64,000 nucleotides of DNA from the NCBI GenBank assembly GCA_000383735.1, contig KB912071.1:1-64000 (forward strand), given 5' to 3'. The position numbers and the translations under genes are program-made. The notes under the pieces are model-generated. The model made no database searches, was not told the origin of the DNA, and saw only the letters and a list, made by a program, of their open reading frames with translations. Numbering within the stretch: the stretch's first letter is position 1; every line of letters begins with the position of its first letter. This stretch comes from Verrucomicrobia bacterium SCGC AAA164-M04 (GTDB lineage: Bacteria > Verrucomicrobiota > Verrucomicrobiae > Verrucomicrobiales > Akkermansiaceae). Below are positions 17,069-26,647 of this stretch, in pieces.

Positions 17069-18592
17069 ATGGCAAAGCCAAAAAATGCAATCACACCCAC
17101 GCGCACAGAGAACTTTCCCGAGTGGTATCAACAAGTTGTCCGCGCTGCCGATCTTGCGGAAAATTCCGAAACCCGTGGATGTATGGTCATCAAGCCATGG
17201 GGCTTTGCGATTTGGGAAGCTATCCAGCGTGATCTCGATGGACGATTCAAAGCGACCGGACATCAAAATGCTTATTTTCCCCTTTTGATCCCGCTTTCCT
17301 ATCTAGAGAAGGAAGCTGAGCATGCTGAGGGTTTTGCGACGGAATGTGCCGTAGTCACCCACCATCGACTTGAGACCGAAAAAGACCCTGAAACCGGTAA
17401 AACTAAGATGGTTCCGACCGGGAAACTTGCCGAGCCTTACGTCATTCGCCCTACTTCTGAGACCATTATCGGTGCCGCTTTTTCTCGTTGGACCAATTCC
17501 TACCGCGATCTTCCACTTTTGATCAATCAGTGGGCTAACGTAATGCGATGGGAAATGCGCCCACGTCTTTTTCTTCGAACTGCAGAATTCCTTTGGCAAG
17601 AAGGCCACACTGCACACGAGACCATGGCCGAGGCTTTAGAAGAAACCAAGATGATCCATCAACTCTATGCCGATGCCCTTCAAGACCTTCTAGCGATCCC
17701 AGTGATTATGGGGGAAAAAACTGAGGCTGAACGTTTCCCTGGCGCCGAGTCCACCCTAACCGTTGAAGCTATGGTGCAGGATAAAAAAGCGATTCAGGCC
17801 GGAACCTCCCACTATCTCGGGCAAAATTTCGCAAAGGCCCAAGACATCACCTTCGTGGATCGTGACAATAAGGAGCAACATGTTCACACAACTTCTTGGG
17901 GGGTCTCCACCCGTCTTGTTGGAACCCTCATCATGGCTCACTCTGATGATGATGGTCTAGTTCTCCCGCCAAGGATCGCACCTCAGCAAATTGTTATTGT
18001 TCCAGTCACACCAAAAGAGGATTCACGTGATGCGATTGTAGAAGCATGCGAAGCTCTTGCCACACAGCTCCGCGATCAATGTTACGGAAAGGAATCTCTT
18101 CGAGTCCATGTTGATAAGCGAGATCTGGGCGGAGGTGTAAAGAAATGGGAGTGGGTCAAGAAAGGTGTCCCGCTACGAGTTGAAATTGGACCTAGAGACC
18201 TTGAGGGGGGGGAAGTCTGTTTCCAGCGGCGCGATCAGACTCCCAACGAAAAGAGCTTCATCAGCCAAGAAGAATTCCTTCTCGGAGTAGTCGAAATTAT
18301 AGAAGACATCCACACATCGCTGCTCGATCGAGCCCGCCGATTCCGGGATGAAAATATCACCGAGTGCACTGATCTTGCTAATTTTGAAAAACATTGGGAG
18401 GATTCTAATCCAAATCCCGGGTGGCTTATCACGCCATGGGCCGGGACGCGTGAGGAGGAAGAAGAGATTTCTAAACGGCTCAAGATTACGATTCGCTGCC
18501 TCCCCATTGATTGCCAAGATGAACCCGACACTCCTTGCTTTATGACTGGTAAACCGACCAAATCTCGTGCGATTTGGGGACGAAGCTACTAG
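17069..18592 (+). CDS. proS: Prolyl-tRNA synthetase, archaeal/eukaryal type
   Basis: A 507-residue class II synthetase that charges tRNA-Pro. It starts with the short N-terminus MAKPKNAITPTRTENF and shows VIKPWGFAIWE, PTSETIIG, motif 2 FLRTAEFLWQEGH, and the C-terminal anticodon-binding domain with VDKRDLGGG and a Cys-containing zinc-type tail ending WGRSY. There is no editing insertion between motifs 2 and 3, which distinguishes this type from the long E. coli form. Upstream in-frame codons to 16916 exist, but the ATG at 17069 matches the family N-terminus. A G8 run at 18205-18212 stays in frame. Confidence 0.95.
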   Translation: MAKPKNAITPTRTENFPEWYQQVVRAADLAENSETRGCMVIKPWGFAIWEAIQRDLDGRFKATGHQNAYFPLLIPLSYLEKEAEHAEGFATECAVVTHHRLETEKDPETGKTKMVPTGKLAEPYVIRPTSETIIGAAFSRWTNSYRDLPLLINQWANVMRWEMRPRLFLRTAEFLWQEGHTAHETMAEALEETKMIHQLYADALQDLLAIPVIMGEKTEAERFPGAESTLTVEAMVQDKKAIQAGTSHYLGQNFAKAQDITFVDRDNKEQHVHTTSWGVSTRLVGTLIMAHSDDDGLVLPPRIAPQQIVIVPVTPKEDSRDAIVEACEALATQLRDQCYGKESLRVHVDKRDLGGGVKKWEWVKKGVPLRVEIGPRDLEGGEVCFQRRDQTPNEKSFISQEEFLLGVVEIIEDIHTSLLDRARRFRDENITECTDLANFEKHWEDSNPNPGWLITPWAGTREEEEEISKRLKITIRCLPIDCQDEPDTPCFMTGKPTKSRAIWGRSY

Positions 18593-18727
18593 TGGAGGAA
18601 ATACCACTAACTTTAAAGTGAAGATCCCGCTTCGTTGAAGTGCCTCAATTTATGAAAAACCCTACAGGCGGGCGCCTGTTATTGGAGTCTTCAAAGGACA
18701 ACCCCTTTTAAGGAGAAGCGAATTAAT

Positions 18728-18752
18728 CAAAAATCCTAACATGGGATTTTTG
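18728..18752 (+). terminator. Rho-independent terminator after proS
   Basis: A 9-bp perfect stem (caaaaatcc / ggatttttg) with a 7-base loop and A/T tracts inside the arms. It lies 136 bp after the proS stop and 46 bp before the next start. A second short palindrome (acaggcg / cgcctgt, 18664-18679) lies just upstream without a T-tract. Confidence 0.55.
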
Positions 18753-18797
18753 CTCGATCATTTTCAGCGTCCATTCACACTTAACGAATAAGACACC

Positions 18798-19376
18798 ATG
18801 GAACGCAGAGAATTAATGAAAATGATGGCCGCCTCGATGGGGGGAACCATCTCTCTTCCAGACAGCGCCTTCGCAAAAATGGGTGAACCCTTTGATCCCG
18901 CTGAGCTGACGTTCTTCCGGCCTGGGCAACGAGCTCAGGTTGCACTCATTGCCGAAGCCATTATCCCGCGAACTGACACTCCTGGTGCGATCGATGCCGG
19001 AGTCCCAGGATGGATCGAGATCATCGTTAAAGACTGCCTCGAAGAAGCGGATCAAGATGTGATTATTAAGGGGCTTTCGGATCTGATGAATCGTTGCCAA
19101 GAAGAGCACGGCAAAGATATTGGGCAACTCAATGGAGAAGAGCAGGTTAGATTCCTGACTAAGATGAATAAGGAAACAATTGCCGATAAACGGAAAGCCC
19201 AAAAGGAGGGCATGCAACCACGCCGAACATTTCTCGAGCAATTCAAGGACCTTACTAAATTCTGCTACTGCAGCTCGGAAGTCGGAGCCACCGAGGCTCT
19301 CGAGCTTGTTTTTGTTCCTGGTAAGTGGGTCGCTTCAATGCCCTTGAAACCCGATCAAAAGGCTTGGGCGATGTGA
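18798..19376 (+). CDS. Gluconate 2-dehydrogenase subunit 3-like protein
   Basis: A 192-residue small subunit that accompanies exported GMC-family dehydrogenases. The N-terminus ERRELMKMMAASMGGTISL resembles a poor twin-arginine leader. The conserved core is QVALIAEAIIPRTDTPGAIDAGVPGWIE, the family hallmark (I-I-P-x-T-D-x-P-G-A-x-x-A-x-V). The FAD-containing subunit follows 21 bp later. The small subunit is thought to assist maturation or export of the large one; this is family knowledge, not visible here. Confidence 0.88.
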   Translation: MERRELMKMMAASMGGTISLPDSAFAKMGEPFDPAELTFFRPGQRAQVALIAEAIIPRTDTPGAIDAGVPGWIEIIVKDCLEEADQDVIIKGLSDLMNRCQEEHGKDIGQLNGEEQVRFLTKMNKETIADKRKAQKEGMQPRRTFLEQFKDLTKFCYCSSEVGATEALELVFVPGKWVASMPLKPDQKAWAM

Positions 19377-19397
19377 TCTTAAGCGAAAGAAAAGTGT

Positions 19398-21107
19398 ATG
19401 AATTTAAACACTAAAGGGAAAGCATCACACACTTTCGATGCCATTGTTGTCGGTTCCGGAATGTCTGGTGGTTGGGCTGCCAAAGAGCTCACCGAAAAAG
19501 GGTTAAATACCCTTGTCCTTGAACGCGGTCACGACATTCAGCACATCGCCGATTATAAGACTGCCAACTCAATGCCATGGCAATTGAATTGGATGAACAA
19601 ACCGTCGCGCGACATGCTCAAGCAACAAAGTAAGCAGGCACGAACGGGCTATACTGTACGTCCTGAAGCTTCGTATCTTTTCGTAGACGATGAGGACCAT
19701 CCCTACGAGGAAAATAAACGGTTTGACTGGATGCGAGGATACCACACGGGAGGGCGCTCGCTCATGTGGGGTAAACAATCTTACCGCCTTAGCCCCCTTG
19801 ATATGGAGGCCAATGCAAAGGAGGGCATCTCTATCCCCTGGCCTATTTCCTACGAGGAACTCGCGCCTTGGTATTCTTACGTTGAAAAATTTGCGGGGAT
19901 TAGTGGCTCTAAGGAAGGTCTCGCTCAACTCCCCGACGGTGAATTTCAGCCAGCGATGGACCTTACTCCTCCAGAGCTAGACCTTAAGGCCGCTATCGAA
20001 GCAAAATGGAAAGGTCGCACCCTCATTCCTGGACGAGTTGCTCACTTAACCGCGCCGACTAAAGAGCAAATCGCCCTAGGCCGGGCAAGCTGTCAGTATA
20101 GAAACCTTTGCCGCCGCGGTTGTCCGTTTGGAGCTTACTTCAGTAGTCAGGCCGCGACCTTGAAAGCTGCCGCTAATACCAATAAGATGACGCTCCGCCC
20201 CCATTCGATCGTTCACTCTGTGATCTACGATGACAAGGCCGAGAAAGCGATTGGGGTTAGGCTCATTGACGAGATTACCTTCGAAACAATCGAATACTAT
20301 GCCAAGGTCATTTTCCTAAATGCTTCTACGGTGGCCTCAACTGCCATCTTGATGAATTCAAAATCGAAGCGGTTCCCAAATGGAATGGACGAGAGTGGCT
20401 CGCTCGGCCGATATCTCATGGATCACCACCTTGGGGCCGGGGCTAGCGCAAGCCTTGAAACTCATCAGGACAAGATCCACTACGGTCGTCGTCCTAACGG
20501 GTTTTACATCCCTCGCTTCCGTAACTTTAACGAGAAAGCTAAGGGGGATTACCTTCGTGGTTTCGGTTATCAAGGTGGCGGAATGCGAGCCAAGTGGAGT
20601 CGCTGGATCGATGGCTTCGGAGCAGATTTTAAGAAGGAACTTACTTCCTTCGGCCCCTGGGGACTTTTTGTTGGCGGCTTTGGAGAGTGCCTTCCTTACG
20701 AAAATAATCGCATTTCACTCAGTGAGGAGAAAACAGATAAATGGGGACTTCCGCTTGTCGTCGCTGATGCCGAATTTCAGCAGAATGAGATGAATATGCG
20801 TGAAGACATGATGACTGACGCCGGTGAAATGCTTGAAGCTGTGGGCGCAAAAAAAGTTCGGACCTTCAATCGCAAACCAAATATTGGTCTCGGTATTCAC
20901 GAGATGGGAACAGCTCGTATGGGGAGCTCCGAAAAGGAATCCGTCCTCAACCAACACAATCAGGTTTGGGGAGCTAAGAACGTCTTTTGCACGGATGGCT
21001 CTGCTATGGTTTCCGCGGGTTGCCAAAACCCCTCGCTCACCTACATGGCTCTTACCGCACGTGCTGCGGATTACGCTGTCAAAGAGCTTAAAAAAGGAAA
21101 TCTCTAG
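19398..21107 (+). CDS. GMC family oxidoreductase (gluconate 2-dehydrogenase-like FAD subunit)
   Basis: A 569-residue FAD enzyme that oxidises sugar or sugar-acid alcohol groups. The N-terminal Rossmann motif is VVGSGMSGGWAAKEL. The FAD-contact segment is RGYHTGGRSLMWGKQSYRL. The C-terminal catalytic region is GLGIHEMGTARMG followed by CQNPSLTYMALTAR. A cysteine-rich patch, CQYRNLCRRGCPFGA, is typical of the gluconate/2-keto-gluconate subgroup. There is no leader of its own, so export could depend on the partner encoded at 18798. No cytochrome subunit follows, so the electron acceptor is not evident. Confidence 0.9.
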   Translation: MNLNTKGKASHTFDAIVVGSGMSGGWAAKELTEKGLNTLVLERGHDIQHIADYKTANSMPWQLNWMNKPSRDMLKQQSKQARTGYTVRPEASYLFVDDEDHPYEENKRFDWMRGYHTGGRSLMWGKQSYRLSPLDMEANAKEGISIPWPISYEELAPWYSYVEKFAGISGSKEGLAQLPDGEFQPAMDLTPPELDLKAAIEAKWKGRTLIPGRVAHLTAPTKEQIALGRASCQYRNLCRRGCPFGAYFSSQAATLKAAANTNKMTLRPHSIVHSVIYDDKAEKAIGVRLIDEITFETIEYYAKVIFLNASTVASTAILMNSKSKRFPNGMDESGSLGRYLMDHHLGAGASASLETHQDKIHYGRRPNGFYIPRFRNFNEKAKGDYLRGFGYQGGGMRAKWSRWIDGFGADFKKELTSFGPWGLFVGGFGECLPYENNRISLSEEKTDKWGLPLVVADAEFQQNEMNMREDMMTDAGEMLEAVGAKKVRTFNRKPNIGLGIHEMGTARMGSSEKESVLNQHNQVWGAKNVFCTDGSAMVSAGCQNPSLTYMALTARAADYAVKELKKGNL

Positions 21108-21139
21108 CGAGTTGATAGAAAACCATTGGCCAGCATCAC

Positions 21140-21166
21140 CGAAATCACTCTGATTTCGCTCTTTCC
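21140..21166 (+). terminator. Probable terminator after the GMC oxidoreductase gene
   Basis: An 8-bp stem (cgaaatca / tgatttcg) with a 3-base loop is followed by a pyrimidine-rich ctctttcc, 33 bp after the stop. The T-tract is imperfect. Confidence 0.45.
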
Positions 21167-21261
21167 AAAATGCCTGCTGTTGGAGCCAATCTGATTGGGT
21201 TTACCACTTTTTCGTAATCAGCTTCGTAAATTAGTAGCATTAAGTTATCTCTACCACCGAC

Positions 21262-23451
21262 ATGAATCGGTTTGCCCAAATCTTCTGCACGCTCTTAGTA
21301 ATTGCTCCTCCCGCTCTCACTGCTGCTAAAAAACCGAATATCGTCTTTTTCTTCACTGATGATCAGACGATCTCGACCTTAGGTTGCTATGGAAACCCCG
21401 CCGTCAAAACGCCCAACATTGATGCGCTCGCGGCCCGAGGCACTCGCTTCCAACAGGCCTTTGTGAGCCATCCAATTTGCTGGGCCAGCCGGACCTCAAT
21501 TCTTACCGGAATGACTGCCCGCAGTTATCGGACCACTGGAAACGGCGATCGTGTCGGAGCTAAAGCTCTTGAAGTTCTCTATTCTGACCTCCTCCGAGAA
21601 AACAACTACCGTACTGGTTATTTTGGGAAATGGCATGTCATGTCGTCGCGTAAGTTTGATCGAAAGGCACACTTTGATGAAATTGAAGTCATCGGGCGAA
21701 ATCCATTCTTCAAAAAGCTTTCCGATGGAACTCTTCGCCACGAAACCGATCTCATCGTGGACAAGGGAATCGACTTCCTGAAACGACAACCAAAAGACAA
21801 ACCCTTTGCCCTCAACATGTGGTTCAATGCATGTCATGCTGAAGATAGCGATCGTCGTCCCGGCATCGGGCATTTCACTTGGCCTCAATCCGCAAATGAA
21901 CTTTACAAAGAAACCTACATTGGGCCTCCCAGGCTGAGTGACCCAGCCATTTTCGATAATCTTCCAGATTTTCTTCAAACCAGCATCACTCGTGAGCGGT
22001 TCTTTTGGCGCTGGAACACCCCTGAGAAATACCAAACCAATATGCGAGCCTACTACCGTATGGTCACTGGGATCGATAATGCGATTGGTCGTTTCCTTAC
22101 AGCGCTCAAGGATGCCGGCCTCGCAGACAATACCATTGTCGTTTATTCGGCAGATAACGGATATCACATGGCAAATCGAGGGCTCGCCGGAAAATGGTCC
22201 CACTTTGAGGAATCTATCCAGGTGCCTATGATTATCGCTGATCCACGGGTTCCTAAAGACAAGCAGGGAAAAGTTTCTAGCCTTCCCGCTCTCAATATTG
22301 ACCTCCCAGCTACCTTTGTAGACTGGGCTGGGCTGGTTTTACCAGAGCGTTTTGACGGCCGGAGTCTCAAGCCAATCGTCGATGGTGATGTGCCCAAAAA
22401 CTGGCGCTCTGATACCTTTCATGAGCACTTTGCAGTTCGTCACCGAATCCCTGCTTACGAGGGAATTCGGACTTCGACCCACAAATATATTCGCTATATT
22501 GATCATGATACCGAATTTCTGCATGATCTTAAAAAAGACCCCGATGAATTGATCAATCACGCAAATGATCCCAAATATTCTAAAATCCTTGAGCAGCTTC
22601 GGAAACGGACCAATCAAAGGGTCAAGGAATTGGGTGGCCCCCTCGACCCGCCTAAACAAAAATTCACCACCTCAACCAGCCCTAATCCGGAAGCATCTGC
22701 TGCAGTGACATTTAAGACTGATAATGAGGGCTTTGTTTTTCCTTTTAACGGGAAAAACTTAAACGGCTGGGCCGGGGATGAAAAATATTGGTCAGTCAAA
22801 CAAGGCGCCCTCACGGGGATCACCGATGGATCTTTGAAAAAGAACCGGTTCATCACTTGGAAAGCCTCAACAATTCGCAATTTTGAATTACAGGTTAAGG
22901 TGAAGTTTAGCGATCGGGCGAATAGCGGAATCCAGTATCGTAGCAAGATGCTCCCAGAGATTGGCCTAGATGTCGCTGGCGGTTATCAATGCGATATTAT
23001 GGCCCGTGAGAATATGAATGGCATGGCCTACGAAGAGAGAGGCCGGCGAATTCTCTCCTACACCGGCCAAAAAGTGATCGTTGATCAAAAGGGTCAACCT
23101 TGGGTTATCGGTGAAATGCTCGTGAAGAAATTCCCCCCAAATGTTTGGCATCAATACAGCATTAGCATCCGAGGGAATCATCACCAACACTGGATCAATG
23201 GTCACAAAACTGCGGATTTCATTGACCTCGACGAAAATGGTCGCGCCCTTGATGGTATCCTTGGCTTTCAGGTTCATGTTGGGCCTGCGATGCAAATACA
23301 ATTCAAGGATATCCGCATGAAGCATCTTCCCGATAATTTACCTCTCCGCACTTCAGCCGATACAAAGATCCCGCCTTCCGCTTACGGAGTGCGGCCTCAA
23401 GGGACTCCCAAAAATGGATGGACGGCTCCCTTTTATCGAGATCAAAATTAA
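21262..23451 (+). CDS. Secreted sulfatase fused to a DUF1080 domain
   Basis: A 729-residue protein with a signal peptide (cleavage likely near residue 22). Residues 24-465 are an arylsulfatase-family domain: metal site FFFTDDQT, formylglycine motif CWASR with Cys73 (C-x-A-x-R type), and GYFGKWHVM with its Lys/His pair. Residues ~490-690 form a DUF1080 (3-keto-disaccharide hydrolase/LamG-like) sandwich starting FPFNGKNLNGW. The sulfatase part would hydrolyse sulfate esters on glycans, and the second domain may bind or cut the sugar. It stands alone between likely terminators. No formylglycine-generating enzyme is in the window. The exact substrate is unknown. Confidence 0.92.
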   Translation: MNRFAQIFCTLLVIAPPALTAAKKPNIVFFFTDDQTISTLGCYGNPAVKTPNIDALAARGTRFQQAFVSHPICWASRTSILTGMTARSYRTTGNGDRVGAKALEVLYSDLLRENNYRTGYFGKWHVMSSRKFDRKAHFDEIEVIGRNPFFKKLSDGTLRHETDLIVDKGIDFLKRQPKDKPFALNMWFNACHAEDSDRRPGIGHFTWPQSANELYKETYIGPPRLSDPAIFDNLPDFLQTSITRERFFWRWNTPEKYQTNMRAYYRMVTGIDNAIGRFLTALKDAGLADNTIVVYSADNGYHMANRGLAGKWSHFEESIQVPMIIADPRVPKDKQGKVSSLPALNIDLPATFVDWAGLVLPERFDGRSLKPIVDGDVPKNWRSDTFHEHFAVRHRIPAYEGIRTSTHKYIRYIDHDTEFLHDLKKDPDELINHANDPKYSKILEQLRKRTNQRVKELGGPLDPPKQKFTTSTSPNPEASAAVTFKTDNEGFVFPFNGKNLNGWAGDEKYWSVKQGALTGITDGSLKKNRFITWKASTIRNFELQVKVKFSDRANSGIQYRSKMLPEIGLDVAGGYQCDIMARENMNGMAYEERGRRILSYTGQKVIVDQKGQPWVIGEMLVKKFPPNVWHQYSISIRGNHHQHWINGHKTADFIDLDENGRALDGILGFQVHVGPAMQIQFKDIRMKHLPDNLPLRTSADTKIPPSAYGVRPQGTPKNGWTAPFYRDQN

Positions 23452-23497
23452 TCAGACGAGCTAGGATCAACCTTGGGTCCTGGCGTGCATTGACTAA

Positions 23498-23537
23498 GGG
23501 ATGATGGCGTTTCTCCATCATCTCGTTCGGTTTTTTT
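23498..23537 (+). terminator. Rho-independent terminator after the sulfatase-DUF1080 gene
   Basis: An 8-bp perfect stem (gatgatgg / ccatcatc), extendable by a G-T and a G-C pair, has a 7-base loop. Seven T (23531-23537) follow shortly downstream. It is 47 bp after the stop. Confidence 0.6.
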
Positions 23538-23636
23538 CAGTTTTTGAAGAGCGTTTCGATAGATTCCGAAACTATATCTTTTCAGCGATTTCCGGAGTGC
23601 TTGTTTGAGAAGTCTGATTCTGTAGGGTAATCCGCG

Positions 23637-24938
23637 ATGACATTCCGCTTACTCCTCATCGCGATACCGTTCATAATATTACGGATCGGCGCTCAAGAAA
23701 CGAAAGAGCTTTATGGGGTTTACCCACCTGCTGAACCTCCTTATTTCAGGATCCGATATGAGGCTGGAACGACCGCTCAGGAACTTAGTTTTGCGGTCAA
23801 ATACACGATATGGATCCCTCCGCATGTTAAAACGCTGCGCGGTATCGTTGTCCATCAACACGGGTGTGGGATTGGTTCGTGTAAATCAGGGCTAACAGGG
23901 GCCTATGACCTTCACTGGCAAGCTCTTGCTAGAAAGCACGATTGTGCCCTCATGGCTCCTTCTTACGAACAGCCAAAGGACGCAGATTGCCAGCTTTGGT
24001 GCGATCCACGAAATGGTTCCGGGGAAAGATTTCAGCAAGCTCTAATCGACCTAGGAAAAAAATCTGATCACCGTGAGCTATCAGAAATTCCGTGGGCTCT
24101 TTGGGGACACAGTGGCGGCGGACATTGGGCAGGAGGCATGCTAATGCTACACCCAGAGAAGGTCGCGGCAGTCTGGCTTCGCTCTGGCGTGCCTTATCTA
24201 AACCATAGGCCCGATCGGCCCTCTATCAAAGCTCACAAGCTCCCCCAAAAAGCTCTCACTGTTCCAATCATGTGCAACCTTGGAACAAAGGAAGGGGTCA
24301 CCATCAAAACTGGTCGGTTTTCCAAAGTTTGGCCAGCCAACGAGGTCTTTTTCGACACCCTTAGTAAAGAAGATGGCCAAATTGCTTATGCCGTTGATCC
24401 GCTCACTTCGCACGAATGCGGAAACCAACGGTATCTTGCTATCCCGTGGTTCGATACTTGCCTTAAACTCCGCCTCCCAAAAACATCGGCCCCACAATTG
24501 GTCGAGATCAACTCTAAGAATTCGGCGTGTCTTCGATATCAGGTCGGCGACCGCAAGATCTGGCTCCCAAGTCCAGATATTAAAAAAAAGTGGCTGGCAT
24601 ATATCAAAAATACAGAGATCCCCGATAACTCTCCCCCACCTCAGCCCACAGACTTAAAAGTCGATGGGTCAACTTTAATTTGGAAGGCTACTGCTGATCT
24701 CGAAAGCGGCCTCGCCCACTTCATCATTTTGCGGGACGGTAAACCAATCGCCACCATTCCTGAAAAGCCGTTCAAACATTTCGGGAGGCCCCTTTTTCAA
24801 GGACTCCTATACAGTGACACTCCGATACAACCGCTAACCCAAATGACGTTTTCAGATCTCAATCCCGTCTTAGGTGTAAATCATAAATATCGTGTAATTG
24901 CAGTGAATACAGTCGGGTTGAAATCCGAAAAAAACTGA
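23637..24938 (+). CDS. Secreted alpha/beta hydrolase with a C-terminal Ig/FnIII-like domain
   Basis: A 433-residue exported protein with a signal peptide ([19 protein letters not shown]). The core is an alpha/beta hydrolase: oxyanion region [15 protein letters not shown], nucleophile elbow WGHSGGGHW (Ser near residue 159), and a late His candidate in [11 protein letters not shown]. Residues ~335-433 ([12 protein letters not shown] to the end) look like a fibronectin-III/cadherin-type beta domain. Such proteins in sulfatase-rich clusters are often acetyl or other carbohydrate esterases; that is inferred from context. No good SD precedes the ATG. Confidence 0.78.
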   Translation: MTFRLLLIAIPFIILRIGAQETKELYGVYPPAEPPYFRIRYEAGTTAQELSFAVKYTIWIPPHVKTLRGIVVHQHGCGIGSCKSGLTGAYDLHWQALARKHDCALMAPSYEQPKDADCQLWCDPRNGSGERFQQALIDLGKKSDHRELSEIPWALWGHSGGGHWAGGMLMLHPEKVAAVWLRSGVPYLNHRPDRPSIKAHKLPQKALTVPIMCNLGTKEGVTIKTGRFSKVWPANEVFFDTLSKEDGQIAYAVDPLTSHECGNQRYLAIPWFDTCLKLRLPKTSAPQLVEINSKNSACLRYQVGDRKIWLPSPDIKKKWLAYIKNTEIPDNSPPPQPTDLKVDGSTLIWKATADLESGLAHFIILRDGKPIATIPEKPFKHFGRPLFQGLLYSDTPIQPLTQMTFSDLNPVLGVNHKYRVIAVNTVGLKSEKN

Positions 24939-25024
24939 CGCAGTCATTTTTTTGGATTTCTTGTATACGTCTGACTGAATCGCAACCCTAAAATTAGCGC
25001 TTTGATAAAAGGATTCTTTAATTC

Positions 25025-26599
25025 ATGCCTCGAATAGGAGAGCTTCGATTACTCAAAATAAGACAAGTCATGCAAAATTCTTCTTCAAAGCTCCTCTATT
25101 GGGCAATCACCTGCGCCCTAGCCGGATTTATTTTTGGCTTTGATCTTATCGTTATCTCGGGAGCCGAACAAAAAATCCAATCTCTCTGGGGACTCAGTGG
25201 GCTAGAGCATGGTTTCGCCATGAGCGCTGCACTTTGGGGGACGGTTCTCGGCTCAATTTTTGGAGGTGGACCAACCGACAAGTTTGGCCGCAAAAGAGTC
25301 CTCCTCTGGATCGGTATTCTCTACTTTATCTCTGCGATTGGTTCGGCTTTAGCTCCCAATGTTAGCCTCTTTGCGATCTCACGTTTCATAGGGGGGATCG
25401 GAATTGGGGTTTCGACAGTCGCCGCACCCCTTTTCATCTCCGAAATATCGCCAACGGAACGTCGTGGGCGACTCACCGGCATGTTCCAATTTAACATTGT
25501 TTTCGGGCTCCTCATTGCAACCCTTTCCAATGCCATGATCCTTCAAATGATGGGTTCTGATAGCGAAACAGCTTGGCGCTGGATGCTTGGAATCGAAGCT
25601 ATCCCAGCTTTGGTTTATTGTTTCATGTGCTTCACTCTTCCAGAGAGTCCCCGCTGGCTCATTAATAATCATCAGCGTGAGGAAGGGAAGAAGATCCTAG
25701 GTCAAATAAACCCTAGCTTTTCAGAGGTGAAACTTGAAGAGCTAGTAGCTGAAATTGAACAAGCCGGAGATCTTGAAGCAGGAAAATCCAGCGTTCTCTG
25801 GAAGCCCCTAAAGCTCGCACTGGTTCTCGCTTTCCTCATCGCTTTCTTTAATCAGCTTTCTGGAATCAATGCGATCCTTGGGTATGCTCCGCGCATTCTT
25901 GGAATGACTGGCTTCGATCCAGGGGAATCCCTTTTTAATGCCAGCCTCATCACTTCGGTGAATCTTATTTTCACTCTAGTTGGTCTGGCTCTCATCGATA
26001 AAATCGGTCGACGCTCACTGCTCTACATCGGTTCTTTAGGTTATATTATTTCACTCGGCGTATGTGCTTGGGCCTTTCATAACTATCGCGCCCCCTTCAG
26101 TGATGCTGCCGATGCGATTACCCTCAAAAATTCAGCACCAATCATCGCCGCCGACATTTCCCAACTCCCTGAAAAATACAGATCTCAAGTTAGCTCTGAA
26201 AACTTATCCGAATCCTTGGTCGAAGAAGTTGCTAGCAACTCCCTTAAGTCTGCAAAAGAAGAAACTGGGTTTGGTAGTAACCTAGTTCTGATCTGCATTC
26301 TGGCATTCATCGCGGCACATGCGATTGGTCAAGGCGCCGTCATCTGGGTCTTCATCTCGGAGATCTTCCCGTCAGTTGCGCGGGGCTTCGGACAATCACT
26401 TGGCTGTTCCACTCATTGGGTCTTCGCTGCTATTTTGACCCTGATCTTTCCCCTTGCTATGGAAGCCTTTTCGGCGACCCAGATCTTTGGCTTCTTTGCC
26501 TTCATGATGATCCTTCAACTTGTTTGGATACGCCTGATGGTCCCTGAGACCAAAGGCGTCTCGCTTGAGGATATGCAGGCTAATCTTGGCAAAGACTAG
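25025..26599 (+). CDS. MFS sugar porter (sugar:H+ symporter family)
   Basis: A 524-residue 12-helix transporter. Sugar-porter signatures are GFIFGFDLIVISGAEQ (helix 1), the DKFGRKRVL loop 2-3, PESPRWL after helix 6, FNQLSGINAILGYAPRI in helix 7, IDKIGRRSLL in loop 8-9, and PETKGVSLEDM at the end. It probably imports a monosaccharide such as xylose, arabinose, galactose or glucose. There is an unusual hydrophilic insert of about 70 residues (roughly 355-425) before helix 10. An alternative start at 25070 (MQNSSSKLLYW) lies closer to helix 1. It sits between two hydrolase genes of the glycan block. Confidence 0.92.
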   Translation: MPRIGELRLLKIRQVMQNSSSKLLYWAITCALAGFIFGFDLIVISGAEQKIQSLWGLSGLEHGFAMSAALWGTVLGSIFGGGPTDKFGRKRVLLWIGILYFISAIGSALAPNVSLFAISRFIGGIGIGVSTVAAPLFISEISPTERRGRLTGMFQFNIVFGLLIATLSNAMILQMMGSDSETAWRWMLGIEAIPALVYCFMCFTLPESPRWLINNHQREEGKKILGQINPSFSEVKLEELVAEIEQAGDLEAGKSSVLWKPLKLALVLAFLIAFFNQLSGINAILGYAPRILGMTGFDPGESLFNASLITSVNLIFTLVGLALIDKIGRRSLLYIGSLGYIISLGVCAWAFHNYRAPFSDAADAITLKNSAPIIAADISQLPEKYRSQVSSENLSESLVEEVASNSLKSAKEETGFGSNLVLICILAFIAAHAIGQGAVIWVFISEIFPSVARGFGQSLGCSTHWVFAAILTLIFPLAMEAFSATQIFGFFAFMMILQLVWIRLMVPETKGVSLEDMQANLGKD

Positions 26600-26647
26600 C
26601 CATGAATCCTCCTCTTCCCCGGTCGATGATATTTAGGGGTAAATAAT

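Noticed and set aside
18205..18212. G8 run in proS as a third frameshift
   Set aside because: The frame is continuous through conserved ProRS sequence on both sides, so the run is in frame.
23538..23636. Possible tRNA or small RNA in the gap before the alpha/beta hydrolase gene
   Set aside because: No cloverleaf, no T-arm consensus and no conserved stem were found.
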